Notes: generated by a model from the sequence alone, not told the origin. 64,000 nt of DNA from Candidatus Gastranaerophilales bacterium (GCA_944323655.1 CALUTL010000004.1:1-64000); one strand, 5' to 3'. Shown: positions 45,866-55,090, numbered from the stretch's first letter. Numbers and translations are program-made.

Positions 45866-46537
45866 TTAAACCAAATATCTGAGTTTTACCAATTTGTAAT
45901 TTGCATCTTCAGTTATAATATCTCTTGTATCAAGGCACTCAAATCGTGAACTTCGAGGAAAAACAACATCACCGGCTCTGGAAATTCTTGAACCTTTCGG
46001 AACCTCTATATCATACAAAATGCCTTTATTGTTTGCCAGAAAATTTTTTGAATAAGCCTCTGTTTCAGCGGCATAAGCATATTCTCTCATCATAATTACA
46101 TCACCTTTTTTAACCTTCAAAGCCTTTTGGTAAAGCGGATATTCCGAAAAAAATTCCGGTTTTTCACCTATACATCTATAAACATGCATATCTTCTTCAG
46201 TCGGAACAAGCCGCCTAAAATCAAAATCGGTTTTTGTAATTATTTGACGAGGTGTAAGCCCGACTTGAGGCTGAATTTCATTAATTGTTTTAGGATAAGG
46301 AGATTTTATAAGATGATGGTTTATTGAATGCAAATACTCGCTTAATTCAACAGATTTCCGCCCGTTAGAATTTAATCGGCCTGATTCTTCTGCCATTTTC
46401 CAATATTTATGACAAAAAAGTTCTTCTGAGGGTAAAGACTTTAATACCCTTTGAGTTTTTCTTGTTTTCCATGCTATTTTTCCTACAATAGCGCTGCCGA
46501 ATTTAAACAAACTTTTTATCATTAAAAATTTCCCCAT
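45866..46537 (-). CDS. ADP-ribosyltransferase-like protein, 223 aa
   Basis: From about residue 118 the sequence has the order of an arginine-type ADP-ribosyltransferase: VYRCIG (R121), a central YAYAAETEAYSKNF in place of the usual STS strand, ILYDIEVPKGSRIS, and GDVVFPRSSRFECLD. In active enzymes an E-x-E motif lies just before the VLFPRGS-like strand; here AGD stands there, so activity is doubtful. A second ATG (M6, 46522) has GGGGAAA upstream and may be the real start. No signal peptide. Could be an effector, a toxin remnant or a non-catalytic relative. Confidence 0.65.
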   Translation of the reverse strand: MGKFLMIKSLFKFGSAIVGKIAWKTRKTQRVLKSLPSEELFCHKYWKMAEESGRLNSNGRKSVELSEYLHSINHHLIKSPYPKTINEIQPQVGLTPRQIITKTDFDFRRLVPTEEDMHVYRCIGEKPEFFSEYPLYQKALKVKKGDVIMMREYAYAAETEAYSKNFLANNKGILYDIEVPKGSRISRAGDVVFPRSSRFECLDTRDIITEDANYKLVKLRYLV

Positions 46538-46589
46538 TAAACCTATATATAATAAGTATTTTTCTCCGGAGAAATTGCCTTTTTATAAA

Positions 46590-47927
46590 TTAAACATAAG
46601 CATATTTAGCTTCAGAAATGGCTGTATAAGGACGTCCGATACAATAATATTCAAATCCTCTTTGAATTATTCGTTCAGGTTCATATTGATTACGTCCGTC
46701 AAAAATTATTGGAGATTTCATTAACTCTTTAACCCGTTCTAAATCAGGACGTCTAAACTCATTCCACTCTGTTAATAAAATCATTGCATTCGCATTTTCA
46801 AGAGCATCGTATGAATTTTTAGCATAATAAATTTTTCCGCCCCAAATATTATAAGCCGTTTCCATTGCTTTTGGATCAAATACCCTTATCTTTGCACCTC
46901 TTTTAAGAAGTTCATCTATTATAGTAATAGAAGGAGCCATTCTCATATCATTGGTTTTGGGTTTAAAAGCAAGCCCCCAGACTGCAAAAGTTTTCCCGCT
47001 CAAATCCGTACCGAAACGAGTTAAAATTTTATTTAAAAACAAGGTTCTCTGCTCTTTATTAATCTCATTGATTGCGTGCAAAATTCTATGTTCGCAACCG
47101 TTATCAACAGCAGTTTTAAGAAGAGCTTTTATATCTTTCGGAAAGCAGCTTCCGCCATAACCGATACCGGGGAAGAAAAACTGTGTACCGATACGTTTAT
47201 CAGAGCACATGCCATTTCTAACCATTTCAGCGTCAGCACCTACCTTTTCGCAAATATTAGCCATTTCATTTGCGAAAGATATCTTTAATGCCAAAAAAGA
47301 ATTCGCAGCATACTTGGTCATTTCTGCAGACCTCACATCCATAATTACAAACCTGCTTGCAGTTCTGAAAAATGATGCATAAAGTTCCTGCATTACAGCC
47401 GTAGCCTTTGGAGAATTTGAACCGATTACGATTCTGTCAGGCTTCAAAAAATCTTCGACAGCGGCACCTTGTTTTAAAAACTCAGGATTAGAAACGACAT
47501 CAAAATCGCCCGAATAATATTTTTTTATAATTTCTGCAACTTTATCAGCCGTCCCGACCGGCACCGTTGACTTATTCACAATAACCTTATATCCGTTAAT
47601 AGCTTTTCCGACACTTTCAGCGGCTGCAAAAACACATTCAAGATCTACAGAGCCGTCTTCATTTTGAGGAGTTCCAACCGCTATAAAACAAACTTGTGAT
47701 TTTTCTACGGAAGTTTTTACATCAGTTGTAAATATTAACCTGTGATCCAATACATTTGATTTTATAAGCTCCTCAAGCCCAGGTTCATATATAGGAACAA
47801 TGCCTTTATTTAACTGTTCTATCTTAAAAGCGTCAGTATCAACGCATATAACATCGTTTCCCATATCGGCAAGACAAGTACCTGCAACTAACCCTACATA
47901 TCCTGTCCCTATTACACAAATTTGCAT
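46590..47927 (-). CDS. ugd: UDP-glucose 6-dehydrogenase
   Basis: The product (445 aa) oxidises UDP-glucose to UDP-glucuronate with two NAD. GTGYVGLVAGTCLADMGNDV is the N-terminal NAD-binding motif, and GIGYGGSCFPKDIKAL holds the catalytic Cys. KPKTNDMRMAPS is also typical. It provides UDP-GlcA for surface polysaccharide and links to GalE/GalT through the shared UDP-glucose pool. AGGAG precedes the ATG. Confidence 0.95.
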   Translation of the reverse strand: MQICVIGTGYVGLVAGTCLADMGNDVICVDTDAFKIEQLNKGIVPIYEPGLEELIKSNVLDHRLIFTTDVKTSVEKSQVCFIAVGTPQNEDGSVDLECVFAAAESVGKAINGYKVIVNKSTVPVGTADKVAEIIKKYYSGDFDVVSNPEFLKQGAAVEDFLKPDRIVIGSNSPKATAVMQELYASFFRTASRFVIMDVRSAEMTKYAANSFLALKISFANEMANICEKVGADAEMVRNGMCSDKRIGTQFFFPGIGYGGSCFPKDIKALLKTAVDNGCEHRILHAINEINKEQRTLFLNKILTRFGTDLSGKTFAVWGLAFKPKTNDMRMAPSITIIDELLKRGAKIRVFDPKAMETAYNIWGGKIYYAKNSYDALENANAMILLTEWNEFRRPDLERVKELMKSPIIFDGRNQYEPERIIQRGFEYYCIGRPYTAISEAKYAYV

Positions 47928-48039
47928 TTAAGAAACTCCTATTTCTTAATTAGTCATATATCTGCCTAAATATTACTAAAAAAATATTTTTTGTAAATCA
48001 GCTATCTTTATGCAATAATTTATGAAAAAGGGGTATGTA

Positions 48040-49875
48040 ATGGAATATAAACTTAAAGACACCACGTCAAAAGACGCTTTTAATTACGGTTATTTATTAA
48101 AAAGGATTTATCCTTATATAAAACCGGTCATGGGAAGAGCTTTATTAAACCTTTTAATTGCAATTCCACTTGGTTTGTTAGACGGTGTAATGGCGTTAGC
48201 CCTAAAACCTTATATGGATTTTGTTGTTAACGGAACCCCCGATCAGACTTGGTCTTTTCTTGGTAAAACAATTTACATACAAACATTTCTTGCTGCAATA
48301 ATTCCTTTCGGCATTGTTGCTTTTGCCCTTTTTCAAGGTGTCTTAAAATACGCCAGCAACTATTTAACCGATTGGACTGGAAATAAAATTTCAAATTCAC
48401 TAAAAGTTGCATTATTTAAAAAATTAACAGGACTTGACCCGCAGTTTTATGATGTAAATTCATCAGGTCTTGTTCTTCAAAGATTTCTTACTGATCCTGA
48501 AACTGCTTCCAAATCAATAATTGAGACTTTAAAATCTTTTATTGCAAACATCTTCGGGCTTGTAGGGCTTGTTGCCGTGCTTTTATACACTTCCTGGAAA
48601 CTTGCAATTATCGGGGTTACGGTTATGGCTATTGCAATAACCCCTGTTGTATTTATCAGAAAAAAAATTAAAAAAGTTTCAAACGCAACTATGATTGTCG
48701 GCGGAAATATGACAACAAACTTCAACGAAACTTTTGCCGGAAACAAAATCATTGCAGCATACAATCTTCAAGAGATGCAGAATGAGAAATTTGAAGGTCA
48801 AATTCATCAACAATTCGACCTTGCAATGTCACTAAGTAAAAGAGTCGGATGGATGTCACCGATTATGTATTCGGTTTGTTCGATCGGAATCGCTCTTGTA
48901 ATGGCTTACGGAAACCACCTGATTCTCACAGGGCAACTTTCAGCAGGAAGCTTTGCATCTTTTGTAACCTCACTTCTGCTTCTCTATAAACCGACAAAAA
49001 CTTTAGGCAACAGCCTTACTTCACTTCAAACAACCTTCGTTGCAATGAGCAGAACGTTTGAACTGTTTGACCTTGTGCCGCAAATTACATCCCCCGAAAA
49101 GCCTTATGCTATGCACAATCTTGAAAAAACTATCGAATTTAAAAACGTATATTTCGAATACGAAAAAGATAAACCTGTATTAAAAAACTTTAATCTTTCC
49201 GTAAACAAAAATGAAACAATAGCACTTGTCGGAAACTCCGGCGGAGGGAAAAGTACGGTTGTAAGCTTACTTCCAAGATTTTATGACGTAACTTCGGGGA
49301 CTGTTCAATTTGACGGAATTGATATCAGAAATTTCGACTTAAAATCTCTTAGAGATAATATTTCATTTGTATTTCAGGATAATTTTCTGTTTTCAGGCAC
49401 GATAAAAGATAACATTATGATGGGAAATGAAGGTGCAACAGAAGAAGAACTTGAAAAAGCTATTGAGATGGCACATTTAGACGAATTTATAGATGCGCTT
49501 AAAGACGGCTTAGACACTATTGTAGGTGAAAGAGGAACGACACTTTCAGGCGGACAGCGACAAAGAGTTGCAATTGCAAGAGCAATTCTTAAAAACGCAC
49601 CAATTGTTATCTTAGATGAAGCAACTTCAGCCCTTGACAACAAATCGGAAGCTATCGTTCAAAGAGCCTTGGATAACCTTATTAAAGATAAAACCGTCTT
49701 TGTAATTGCTCACAGACTGTCAACAATCAAAAACGCAGACAGGATTGCGGTTATTAACGACGGAGAACTTGCGGAATTAGGTTCACACGATCAGTTAATG
49801 ATGCTGCCCGACGGACTTTACAGAAAATTATACGAAATGCAGTTTAAAAACCAACAGGAAACAGCCGCTGTTTAA
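48040..49875 (+). CDS. ABC exporter, MsbA-type (lipid A/lipid flippase)
   Basis: A half-transporter of about 611 aa: six membrane helices (about residues 25-330) and an ATPase domain with Walker A GNSGGGKST, signature LSGGQRQRVAIARA and Walker B VILDEATSALD. MsbA is the closest named type, and lpxK elsewhere in the window supports a lipid A role, but close paralogs export other substrates. AAAGGGG lies 6 bases before the ATG at 48040; the upstream ATG at 48022 contains that site and is less likely. DUF1015 follows after 15 bases. Confidence 0.88.
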   Translation: MEYKLKDTTSKDAFNYGYLLKRIYPYIKPVMGRALLNLLIAIPLGLLDGVMALALKPYMDFVVNGTPDQTWSFLGKTIYIQTFLAAIIPFGIVAFALFQGVLKYASNYLTDWTGNKISNSLKVALFKKLTGLDPQFYDVNSSGLVLQRFLTDPETASKSIIETLKSFIANIFGLVGLVAVLLYTSWKLAIIGVTVMAIAITPVVFIRKKIKKVSNATMIVGGNMTTNFNETFAGNKIIAAYNLQEMQNEKFEGQIHQQFDLAMSLSKRVGWMSPIMYSVCSIGIALVMAYGNHLILTGQLSAGSFASFVTSLLLLYKPTKTLGNSLTSLQTTFVAMSRTFELFDLVPQITSPEKPYAMHNLEKTIEFKNVYFEYEKDKPVLKNFNLSVNKNETIALVGNSGGGKSTVVSLLPRFYDVTSGTVQFDGIDIRNFDLKSLRDNISFVFQDNFLFSGTIKDNIMMGNEGATEEELEKAIEMAHLDEFIDALKDGLDTIVGERGTTLSGGQRQRVAIARAILKNAPIVILDEATSALDNKSEAIVQRALDNLIKDKTVFVIAHRLSTIKNADRIAVINDGELAELGSHDQLMMLPDGLYRKLYEMQFKNQQETAAV

Positions 49876-49890
49876 AAAGGAGAGAAATTT

Positions 49891-51168
49891 ATGACAATTG
49901 AAGTTAAACCGCTTAATGCACTTGTTTATAACCAACAAAAAGTCGACATGAAAGACGTTATAGCCCCTCCTTATGATGTAATAAGCAGCAAATACAGGGA
50001 CGAGCTTTACGAAAGAAACCCCTACAATATAACCCGTCTTATTTTATCAAATGCCGAAAACCCTTATGAAGATGCAGCTAACAGTTTTCATAAATGGATT
50101 AATGACGAAATTCTTATTAAGAACGAAAAACCTGTTATCCTTTACCTTGTGCAAAAATACAAGCTTAACGGAAAAGAAATCACCCGAAAAGGCTTTATTG
50201 CAAGAAACAAAATCGAAGATTTTTCGACCAAAAACATTCTGCCTCACGAATTTACAATGAGCGGGCCAAAGGAAGACAGACTAAAACTCACAAAGGCTTG
50301 CAAAGCTAATTTTTCACAGATTTTCATGGTTTATTCAGATCCGGAAAAGAAAATTGAAAATGCTGTTGATCTTACTTCAATCCCGTTCATTGACGTTACT
50401 GACGACAACGGCGTAAGAAATATAGTTTGGAAAATAGAAGACGAACCGACTATAAAGTTAATTGAAGATGTTTTAAAAGACAAAACCCTTTTAATCGCAG
50501 ACGGCCACCACAGATATGAAACCGCTATGAATTACAGGAATTTTCTTGGCGAAACAGCCGGGGAAGCTAATTATGTAATGAGTTATTTCACGAATATGGA
50601 TGACGATTTGCTGATATATCCGACTCACAGGATTATAACAAAATGGATTGAGCCTTACGTCCTTCTTGAAACAGTTAAAAAATATTTTGATGTTAAGGAT
50701 TACACCTTCACAGGCGCAAATAAAGCCGAAGTAAAAAAAGAATTTTTATCGGCAATAGAAAAATCAGCAGAAGAAAAAATCTCAATGGGATTGTATATGA
50801 AAAACGTCAATAAATTCTACCTTTTAACTCTAAGAGAAAACGTTGACGAAATTTTAGACGAATACAAAGTGCCGGAGGTATTAAAAAATCTTGATTTGAC
50901 GGTTCTTCATAAGGTTATTATCACAAAAGAGCTTGGTTTTACGGAAGAAGAACAGATGGCTCAAGACGGAATTAAATACATCAAGGTTGAAAATGAAGCC
51001 TTCGATATGATTGATATGGGAAGAGCAGAAGCTTCATTCATTATGGCTTATCCCAAAATCGAAGATATTAAAAGGATTTCATCTGCCGGATACAGGATGC
51101 CGCAAAAATCAACTTACTTTTACCCAAAACTTTTGTCGGGAATTGTAATAAATCCGTTACAAAATTAA
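49891..51168 (+). CDS. DUF1015 family protein, 425 aa
   Basis: Matches DUF1015 across its length: KDVIAPPYDVISSKYRDEL near the start, then LIADGHHRYETAMNYR and VMSYFTNMDDDLLIYPTHR. The HHRYETA motif is the family's most conserved part, and some relatives act as serine kinases, which I cannot infer here. AAAAGGAGAG precedes the ATG; it is likely cotranscribed with the ABC exporter. Confidence 0.9.
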   Translation: MTIEVKPLNALVYNQQKVDMKDVIAPPYDVISSKYRDELYERNPYNITRLILSNAENPYEDAANSFHKWINDEILIKNEKPVILYLVQKYKLNGKEITRKGFIARNKIEDFSTKNILPHEFTMSGPKEDRLKLTKACKANFSQIFMVYSDPEKKIENAVDLTSIPFIDVTDDNGVRNIVWKIEDEPTIKLIEDVLKDKTLLIADGHHRYETAMNYRNFLGETAGEANYVMSYFTNMDDDLLIYPTHRIITKWIEPYVLLETVKKYFDVKDYTFTGANKAEVKKEFLSAIEKSAEEKISMGLYMKNVNKFYLLTLRENVDEILDEYKVPEVLKNLDLTVLHKVIITKELGFTEEEQMAQDGIKYIKVENEAFDMIDMGRAEASFIMAYPKIEDIKRISSAGYRMPQKSTYFYPKLLSGIVINPLQN

Positions 51169-51245
51169 CTTTTAATTAAAAATTAAGCAATTATTCCTTA
51201 ATTAAATACTTTATATATATAAGAGGAAATTAAGGGAATATTATT

Positions 51246-52067
51246 TTGGCGTTTGAATTTTTACATTTCAAGAATTTAAATACTTTTGGCGGTTTAAGAC
51301 CGTTTGGCGGATTTCAAAGCTTTTGTCCGATGAGCTTTTGCATGCCGGCATTTTTCAGGATGCCTCAATTCACGCCAATTTCACTATTTTCATTCAATCT
51401 GTTCACCCCAACCCTGCCGATCTTTACGGCACCGCTATTTAATACGAACATTTTTACACCATTTAACAATAAAACAACAGAAGCATATTTAAACAATTTT
51501 AAACTGACAGATATTCCGCTTGACGGATTTAAGCCGGTAAATTATGCCATTCCTCCAATGAACTTCAATTCAGCTATATACAATACTTCTCTGTTTACAT
51601 TTAACAAAGCCGGAAGCGCCTCTAAAAAATACACATCAACAAAATATCCGGCGCCAAGCACAACGACATCTATTGAAGAAGTAAATAAAATTTATAACAA
51701 AGAAAAAGGTAAAAAACTTGCAGAAGTGACAATTGCCGGACTTAAAAAGGCCGAATCCGGATATTGTGCAAGGGCAGTTAAAACAGGCATAAAAGTTGCT
51801 GGACTGGGTGCTTATGAACCCGGTCATGCAAGTGAAATGCCTCGTATTTTAAGCACGAACAGCAATTTTAAAGAAGTTAAAGTAGCAGCTACAGATTTAG
51901 ACAAACTTCCAGCAGGATGCGTTCTGTGCTATGAACCTGGGGATTGCGGGTACAGCGCTGAAAACGGCCACACAGAAACTACTGACGGTAACGGAAATGC
52001 TTATAGCTTCTTTGTAAACAGAAATATTAAAAAATCTGACAAAGTTAGAGTATTCGTCCCCGTTTAG
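51246..52067 (+). CDS. CHAP/NlpC-like amidase domain protein with Phe-rich N-terminus, 273 aa
   Basis: TTG start with GGGAAT about 9 bases upstream. The first 90 residues are rich in Phe, Pro and Met (FGGLRPFGGFQSFCPMSF, TPTLPIFTAPLF). Residues about 145-273 resemble a papain-like amidase: SGYCARAVKTGI with Cys near 174, GCVLCYEPG, and ENGHTETTDGNG with His near 240. Such domains cleave peptidoglycan peptides. There is no ordinary signal peptide, so the Phe-rich region may be the export or localisation signal. It overlaps coaE by 23 bases (convergent). Confidence 0.7.
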   Translation: MAFEFLHFKNLNTFGGLRPFGGFQSFCPMSFCMPAFFRMPQFTPISLFSFNLFTPTLPIFTAPLFNTNIFTPFNNKTTEAYLNNFKLTDIPLDGFKPVNYAIPPMNFNSAIYNTSLFTFNKAGSASKKYTSTKYPAPSTTTSIEEVNKIYNKEKGKKLAEVTIAGLKKAESGYCARAVKTGIKVAGLGAYEPGHASEMPRILSTNSNFKEVKVAATDLDKLPAGCVLCYEPGDCGYSAENGHTETTDGNGNAYSFFVNRNIKKSDKVRVFVPV

Positions 52068-52698
52068 GATCCAAGTGTTTGTATTCATTAAGCAGATATG
52101 AAATTCTTACCTTTAATTCGCTTATAGTTCCGTCATTTTCAAGACAATCGTCACATAAAAGCAGCTTATCCACCTGCGGCATTTGAGCGCTTATACGGGT
52201 TGAAGCATATTCCTCGGTATACCCGTCACGTTTAAGCAATCTTTTATATCTATATTTATCCTCTGAAAACACAAGGATAACTTTATCAAACATACTCTGC
52301 ATTTCAGCTTCGTAAAGCTGCGGCACTGATACAAAGACTACCGTTTCATCTTTATGTGCTTCAAAAAACTCATATATCTTTAATCTTACAAACGGATGAA
52401 TTATTGCTTCAAGTTTTTTAAGCATCTTTGAATCATGGAAAACTATCTTGCCTAACATTGGTCTACTAATATTTCCTTCTTCATCTGTGATATCAAACCC
52501 TTTAAATGCTTTTAAAACTTCTTGTTTAACATCAATAAATTCAGCACCTTTAAAATCAGGAATCGCATCCCTCTTACCTGCAAGAAGGTCATGCGAAATA
52601 TCATCAGTATTCAAAGCTGAATACCCCCATGATTTTATAATTTTTTCTACTGTTGATTTTCCTGCTGCAATATTTCCTGTAATAGCTACCTTAATCAT
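52045..52698 (-). CDS. coaE: Dephospho-CoA kinase
   Basis: The last enzyme of CoA synthesis, phosphorylating dephospho-CoA at the 3' hydroxyl. P-loop GNIAAGKST at residues 8-16, HPFVRLKIYEFF in the CoA-binding part, and a C-terminal helical region. 217 aa is normal. It follows the pseudouridine synthase with an 8-base overlap. Confidence 0.93.
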   Translation of the reverse strand: MIKVAITGNIAAGKSTVEKIIKSWGYSALNTDDISHDLLAGKRDAIPDFKGAEFIDVKQEVLKAFKGFDITDEEGNISRPMLGKIVFHDSKMLKKLEAIIHPFVRLKIYEFFEAHKDETVVFVSVPQLYEAEMQSMFDKVILVFSEDKYRYKRLLKRDGYTEEYASTRISAQMPQVDKLLLCDDCLENDGTISELKVRISYLLNEYKHLDPKRGRIL

Positions 52699-53425
52699 TG
52701 TTTTTTATCCTGTTTAACAAATTTTTCAATTCTTTAATCTGGGCGGGTTTAATAGGTTTAAACTCTCCACGCTTTAACCCATCCAAGTTTATTATACCAT
52801 GCCTGACGCGCTTTAAAGTTTTAACTTCATAGCCGAAATATTCAAACATTTTTCTTATTTGCCTGTTCAAGCCTTGATAAAGTATAATTTGCATCAAAGT
52901 ATGTTTTTTATCAGCTTCTAAAACCGAAATATCAGCATAAGCTTTTTTCCCCGGTTCAATCTCAATTCCTGCCGCCATTTGTTCAAGTTCATGAGGGTGT
53001 ACCTGCGAATTCACGGACACAAGGTACTCTTTGGGAATTTTTACTGACGGATGCGTAAGTTCATTAATTAAATCTCCGTCATTTGTCAATATTAAAAGCC
53101 CGGTTGAATCCTTATCCAATCTTCCGACGGGTTTAAGATGGTACAAACTTTCAGGCAGCAAATCATAAATTGTTTTTCTTCCCTTTTCGTCATCAGCAGT
53201 CGTTATATAACCTGCCGGCTTATAAAATCTGTAATATTCAAGCTTCACTGGGCGAATAAGCTTTTGATTAACAACAACTTTATCCTTATCCGATACAAGA
53301 AAACCTAATTCGGTGATTTTTTTACCGTTCACAAAGACAACGCCGCTTTCAATAAGTTCATCGGCCTTACGTCTGGAACAAATCCCGGCAGAAGCTATAA
53401 ACTTATTTAGACGGTAAGAGGGCAT
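52691..53425 (-). CDS. rRNA pseudouridine synthase, RluB/RsuA family
   Basis: N-terminal S4 domain (LNKFIASAGICSRRKADELI) then the synthase domain with VGRLDKDSTGLLILTNDGDL containing the catalytic Asp, and GLNRQIRKMFEYFGYEV. It makes pseudouridine in 23S (RluB-like) or 16S (RsuA-like) rRNA; the S4 domain and length fit RluB. AAAAGGAGG precedes the ATG. Overlaps both neighbours, so the three genes form one operon. Confidence 0.92.
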   Translation of the reverse strand: MPSYRLNKFIASAGICSRRKADELIESGVVFVNGKKITELGFLVSDKDKVVVNQKLIRPVKLEYYRFYKPAGYITTADDEKGRKTIYDLLPESLYHLKPVGRLDKDSTGLLILTNDGDLINELTHPSVKIPKEYLVSVNSQVHPHELEQMAAGIEIEPGKKAYADISVLEADKKHTLMQIILYQGLNRQIRKMFEYFGYEVKTLKRVRHGIINLDGLKRGEFKPIKPAQIKELKNLLNRIKNND

Positions 53426-53838
53426 TCAACCTCCTTTTTAAATACCTCAGCAAGTATTGAAGGCATTCTTCTGTAAAGTTTTCCGTTATTGTTTATCGCA
53501 ACAACTTCCACTTCCGCTTCCACAAACGGCTTCAATGTTTTCTCCGATCTGATTGTCTGAGCAAAAGTAACCGATAATCCGCTAAAACTTTTAATATAAG
53601 TTTCAATAATCAACCCGTCATCAAGTTTTGCAGAAGATTTATACTTAATACTCAGATTAACAACAGGCAAAACAATATCCTGCGCCTCAAGCTCAGTCAT
53701 ATTATGCCCCATCATCTGACACCACTCTACACGTCCCATCTCAAGCCATCTTAAGTATGACCCGTGCCAGACAACACCGTAAGAATCAGTGTCTGAATAA
53801 TACACCTTCTGTTTTAAGACATTACAACTCTGTTTCAT
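53407..53838 (-). CDS. Acyl-CoA thioesterase, YbgC/4-hydroxybenzoyl-CoA type
   Basis: Hot-dog fold thioesterase of 143 aa with YYSDTDSYGVVWHGSYLRWL carrying the catalytic Asp and the helix Trp-Leu-Glu. YbgC in other bacteria is linked to the Tol-Pal envelope system, which is not visible here. First gene of the ybgC-rluB-coaE run. Confidence 0.9.
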   Translation of the reverse strand: MKQSCNVLKQKVYYSDTDSYGVVWHGSYLRWLEMGRVEWCQMMGHNMTELEAQDIVLPVVNLSIKYKSSAKLDDGLIIETYIKSFSGLSVTFAQTIRSEKTLKPFVEAEVEVVAINNNGKLYRRMPSILAEVFKKEVECPLTV

Positions 53839-53958
53839 AAGAGGATTTTAACATAATTTGCAGAATAATAAAAATAAATTAATAATTTGAAATAATTAAA
53901 TTATGTAAAAAAGATTAAAAAATTAGCAATTTTAGATTTTTACTGCTTTTATAGAGGT

Positions 53959-54801
53959 GTGTTCACAGATAATATAAAAACTCGAAATATTTCAGGACAA
54001 TATTACATAACCACCCCTCAAATTCAAAGGGGATATTATGCTGAGCCAAAACCTGAACCTCTTATACCGGAGGATGCAAAACCTTTAATAACCTTCGGGA
54101 TTTTACAGACCTTAACCGTACTTTTGCAAAAAGCTTCAAAATGGTGCGGGAATAAGCTTATGCAGGGGAAAGAGTTTACAACCCCTAAAAACATAGAAAA
54201 AGCAGCAGAACACATGCTTTCTTCAAACAATTTGAAAGATAAGATTAATGTAGAATACATAACAACAAGCAACGCAAGACAAATAGCCGGAAAATACGGA
54301 CAAAATAACGCTGAATTTCTGAAAATACTAACCCCTGTTGCGAACGGAGAAAATGCATTTTATGCAGATAGCTTAAAGCTTGCAGTTGCGCCGAAGTCAA
54401 AACCCTCGCTTATACTCCACGAGCTCGGGCATGCTGTTAATGCAAACAAAGGCAAAGTTCTTAAATTCTTACAGAAATCAAAATCCAAAATTGCCAACCT
54501 GACTCCCGCACTTTTGCTGCTAAACTCTATTGCGCCAAAAGAAAAAGGGAAGAAAACTTTTTTGGAAAAATATGCAGGACTAATCGGTTTTGGCGCATTT
54601 TTACCGACGATTATTGAAGAAGGTATAGCTTCCGTAAGAGGAATTAAAGCTGCTAAAAAAATTCAGCAAACAGTAGACAAAACAATTAAACTGGCTCCGC
54701 TAAAACGCAATTATTTCTTTGCTTGGATGACGTATTTAATAGCAGGCTTAATCTTCGGAACCGGTGTGCATTTAAATATGATGGATTTTCGCAACAAATA
54801 A
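53959..54801 (+). CDS. HExxH membrane-anchored metalloprotease-like protein, 280 aa
   Basis: GTG start at 53959 with AGAGGT just upstream. SLILHELGHAVNAN (H154, E155, H158) is a zinc-binding site, and IIEEGIASVRG (E220/E221) is a plausible third ligand. Hydrophobic segments at about 183-195, 205-222 and 250-272 suggest membrane anchoring after the catalytic part. The N-terminus carries IQRGYY but no standard signal peptide. Substrate unknown; no known family assigned. Confidence 0.7.
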   Translation: MFTDNIKTRNISGQYYITTPQIQRGYYAEPKPEPLIPEDAKPLITFGILQTLTVLLQKASKWCGNKLMQGKEFTTPKNIEKAAEHMLSSNNLKDKINVEYITTSNARQIAGKYGQNNAEFLKILTPVANGENAFYADSLKLAVAPKSKPSLILHELGHAVNANKGKVLKFLQKSKSKIANLTPALLLLNSIAPKEKGKKTFLEKYAGLIGFGAFLPTIIEEGIASVRGIKAAKKIQQTVDKTIKLAPLKRNYFFAWMTYLIAGLIFGTGVHLNMMDFRNK

Positions 54802-54865
54802 GATTTGACTTAAAATAATTTTTATCGTAGACTTGGTATGACCGGCGGGTCACAATTGAAAATAT

Positions 54866-54926
54866 CGGGATGTAGCACTCTGCCGAACAAACGATTGAGT
54901 ATCGTTTGTGAGAGGACTTGGTAGCG
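54866..54926 (+). pseudogene. tRNA-Pro 5' fragment with palindromic insert in the D-arm
   Basis: CGGGATGTAGC (54866-54876) and CTTGGTAGCG (54917-54926) match the first bases of the intact tRNA-Pro downstream, but the four bases GCAG between them are replaced by 40 bases (54877-54916). Those 40 match the palindrome of the window-start array nearly exactly. ACAAACGAT and ATCGTTTGT form its 9-bp stem. The rest of the tRNA (anticodon and T arms) is missing, so this cannot be a working tRNA. Confidence 0.85.
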
Positions 54927-54973
54927 TAAGCGGACAAGGTGCATTGTCTTGATAAAACTTCAAAATTAAATAT

Positions 54974-55050
54974 CGGGATGTAGCGCAGCTTGGTAGCGTA
55001 CCTCGCTTGGGACGAGGGGGTCGCAGGTTCAAATCCTGTCATCCCGACCA
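54974..55050 (+). tRNA. tRNA-Pro (anticodon TGG)
   Basis: Acceptor CGGGATG/CATCCCG, anticodon loop CTTGGGA with TGG, T-loop TTCAAAT, discriminator A and an encoded CCA; 77 bases. It sits 48 bases after the interrupted copy of its own 5' part. Confidence 0.96.
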
Positions 55051-55059
55051 TTAACTTTT

Positions 55060-55090
55060 AAGGCATTAGTATTTTCTAATGCCTTTTTTA
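55060..55090 (+). terminator. Terminator after tRNA-Pro
   Basis: AAGGCATTAG and CTAATGCCTT form a 10-bp perfect stem with a 6-base loop and a T-run. Confidence 0.9.

Noticed and set aside
54866-54926. Group I intron or functional split tRNA
   Set aside because: Group I introns in tRNAs lie in the anticodon loop and are much longer. This insert is in the D-arm and the 3' half of the tRNA is absent.
54686-55051. Minus-strand ORF of 121 aa starting MVGMTGFEPATPSSQ
   Set aside because: It is the antisense of tRNA-Pro and its fragment. The GMTGFEPATP text is a common database artefact made by translating tRNA complements. A second ORF at 54850-55032 has the same origin.
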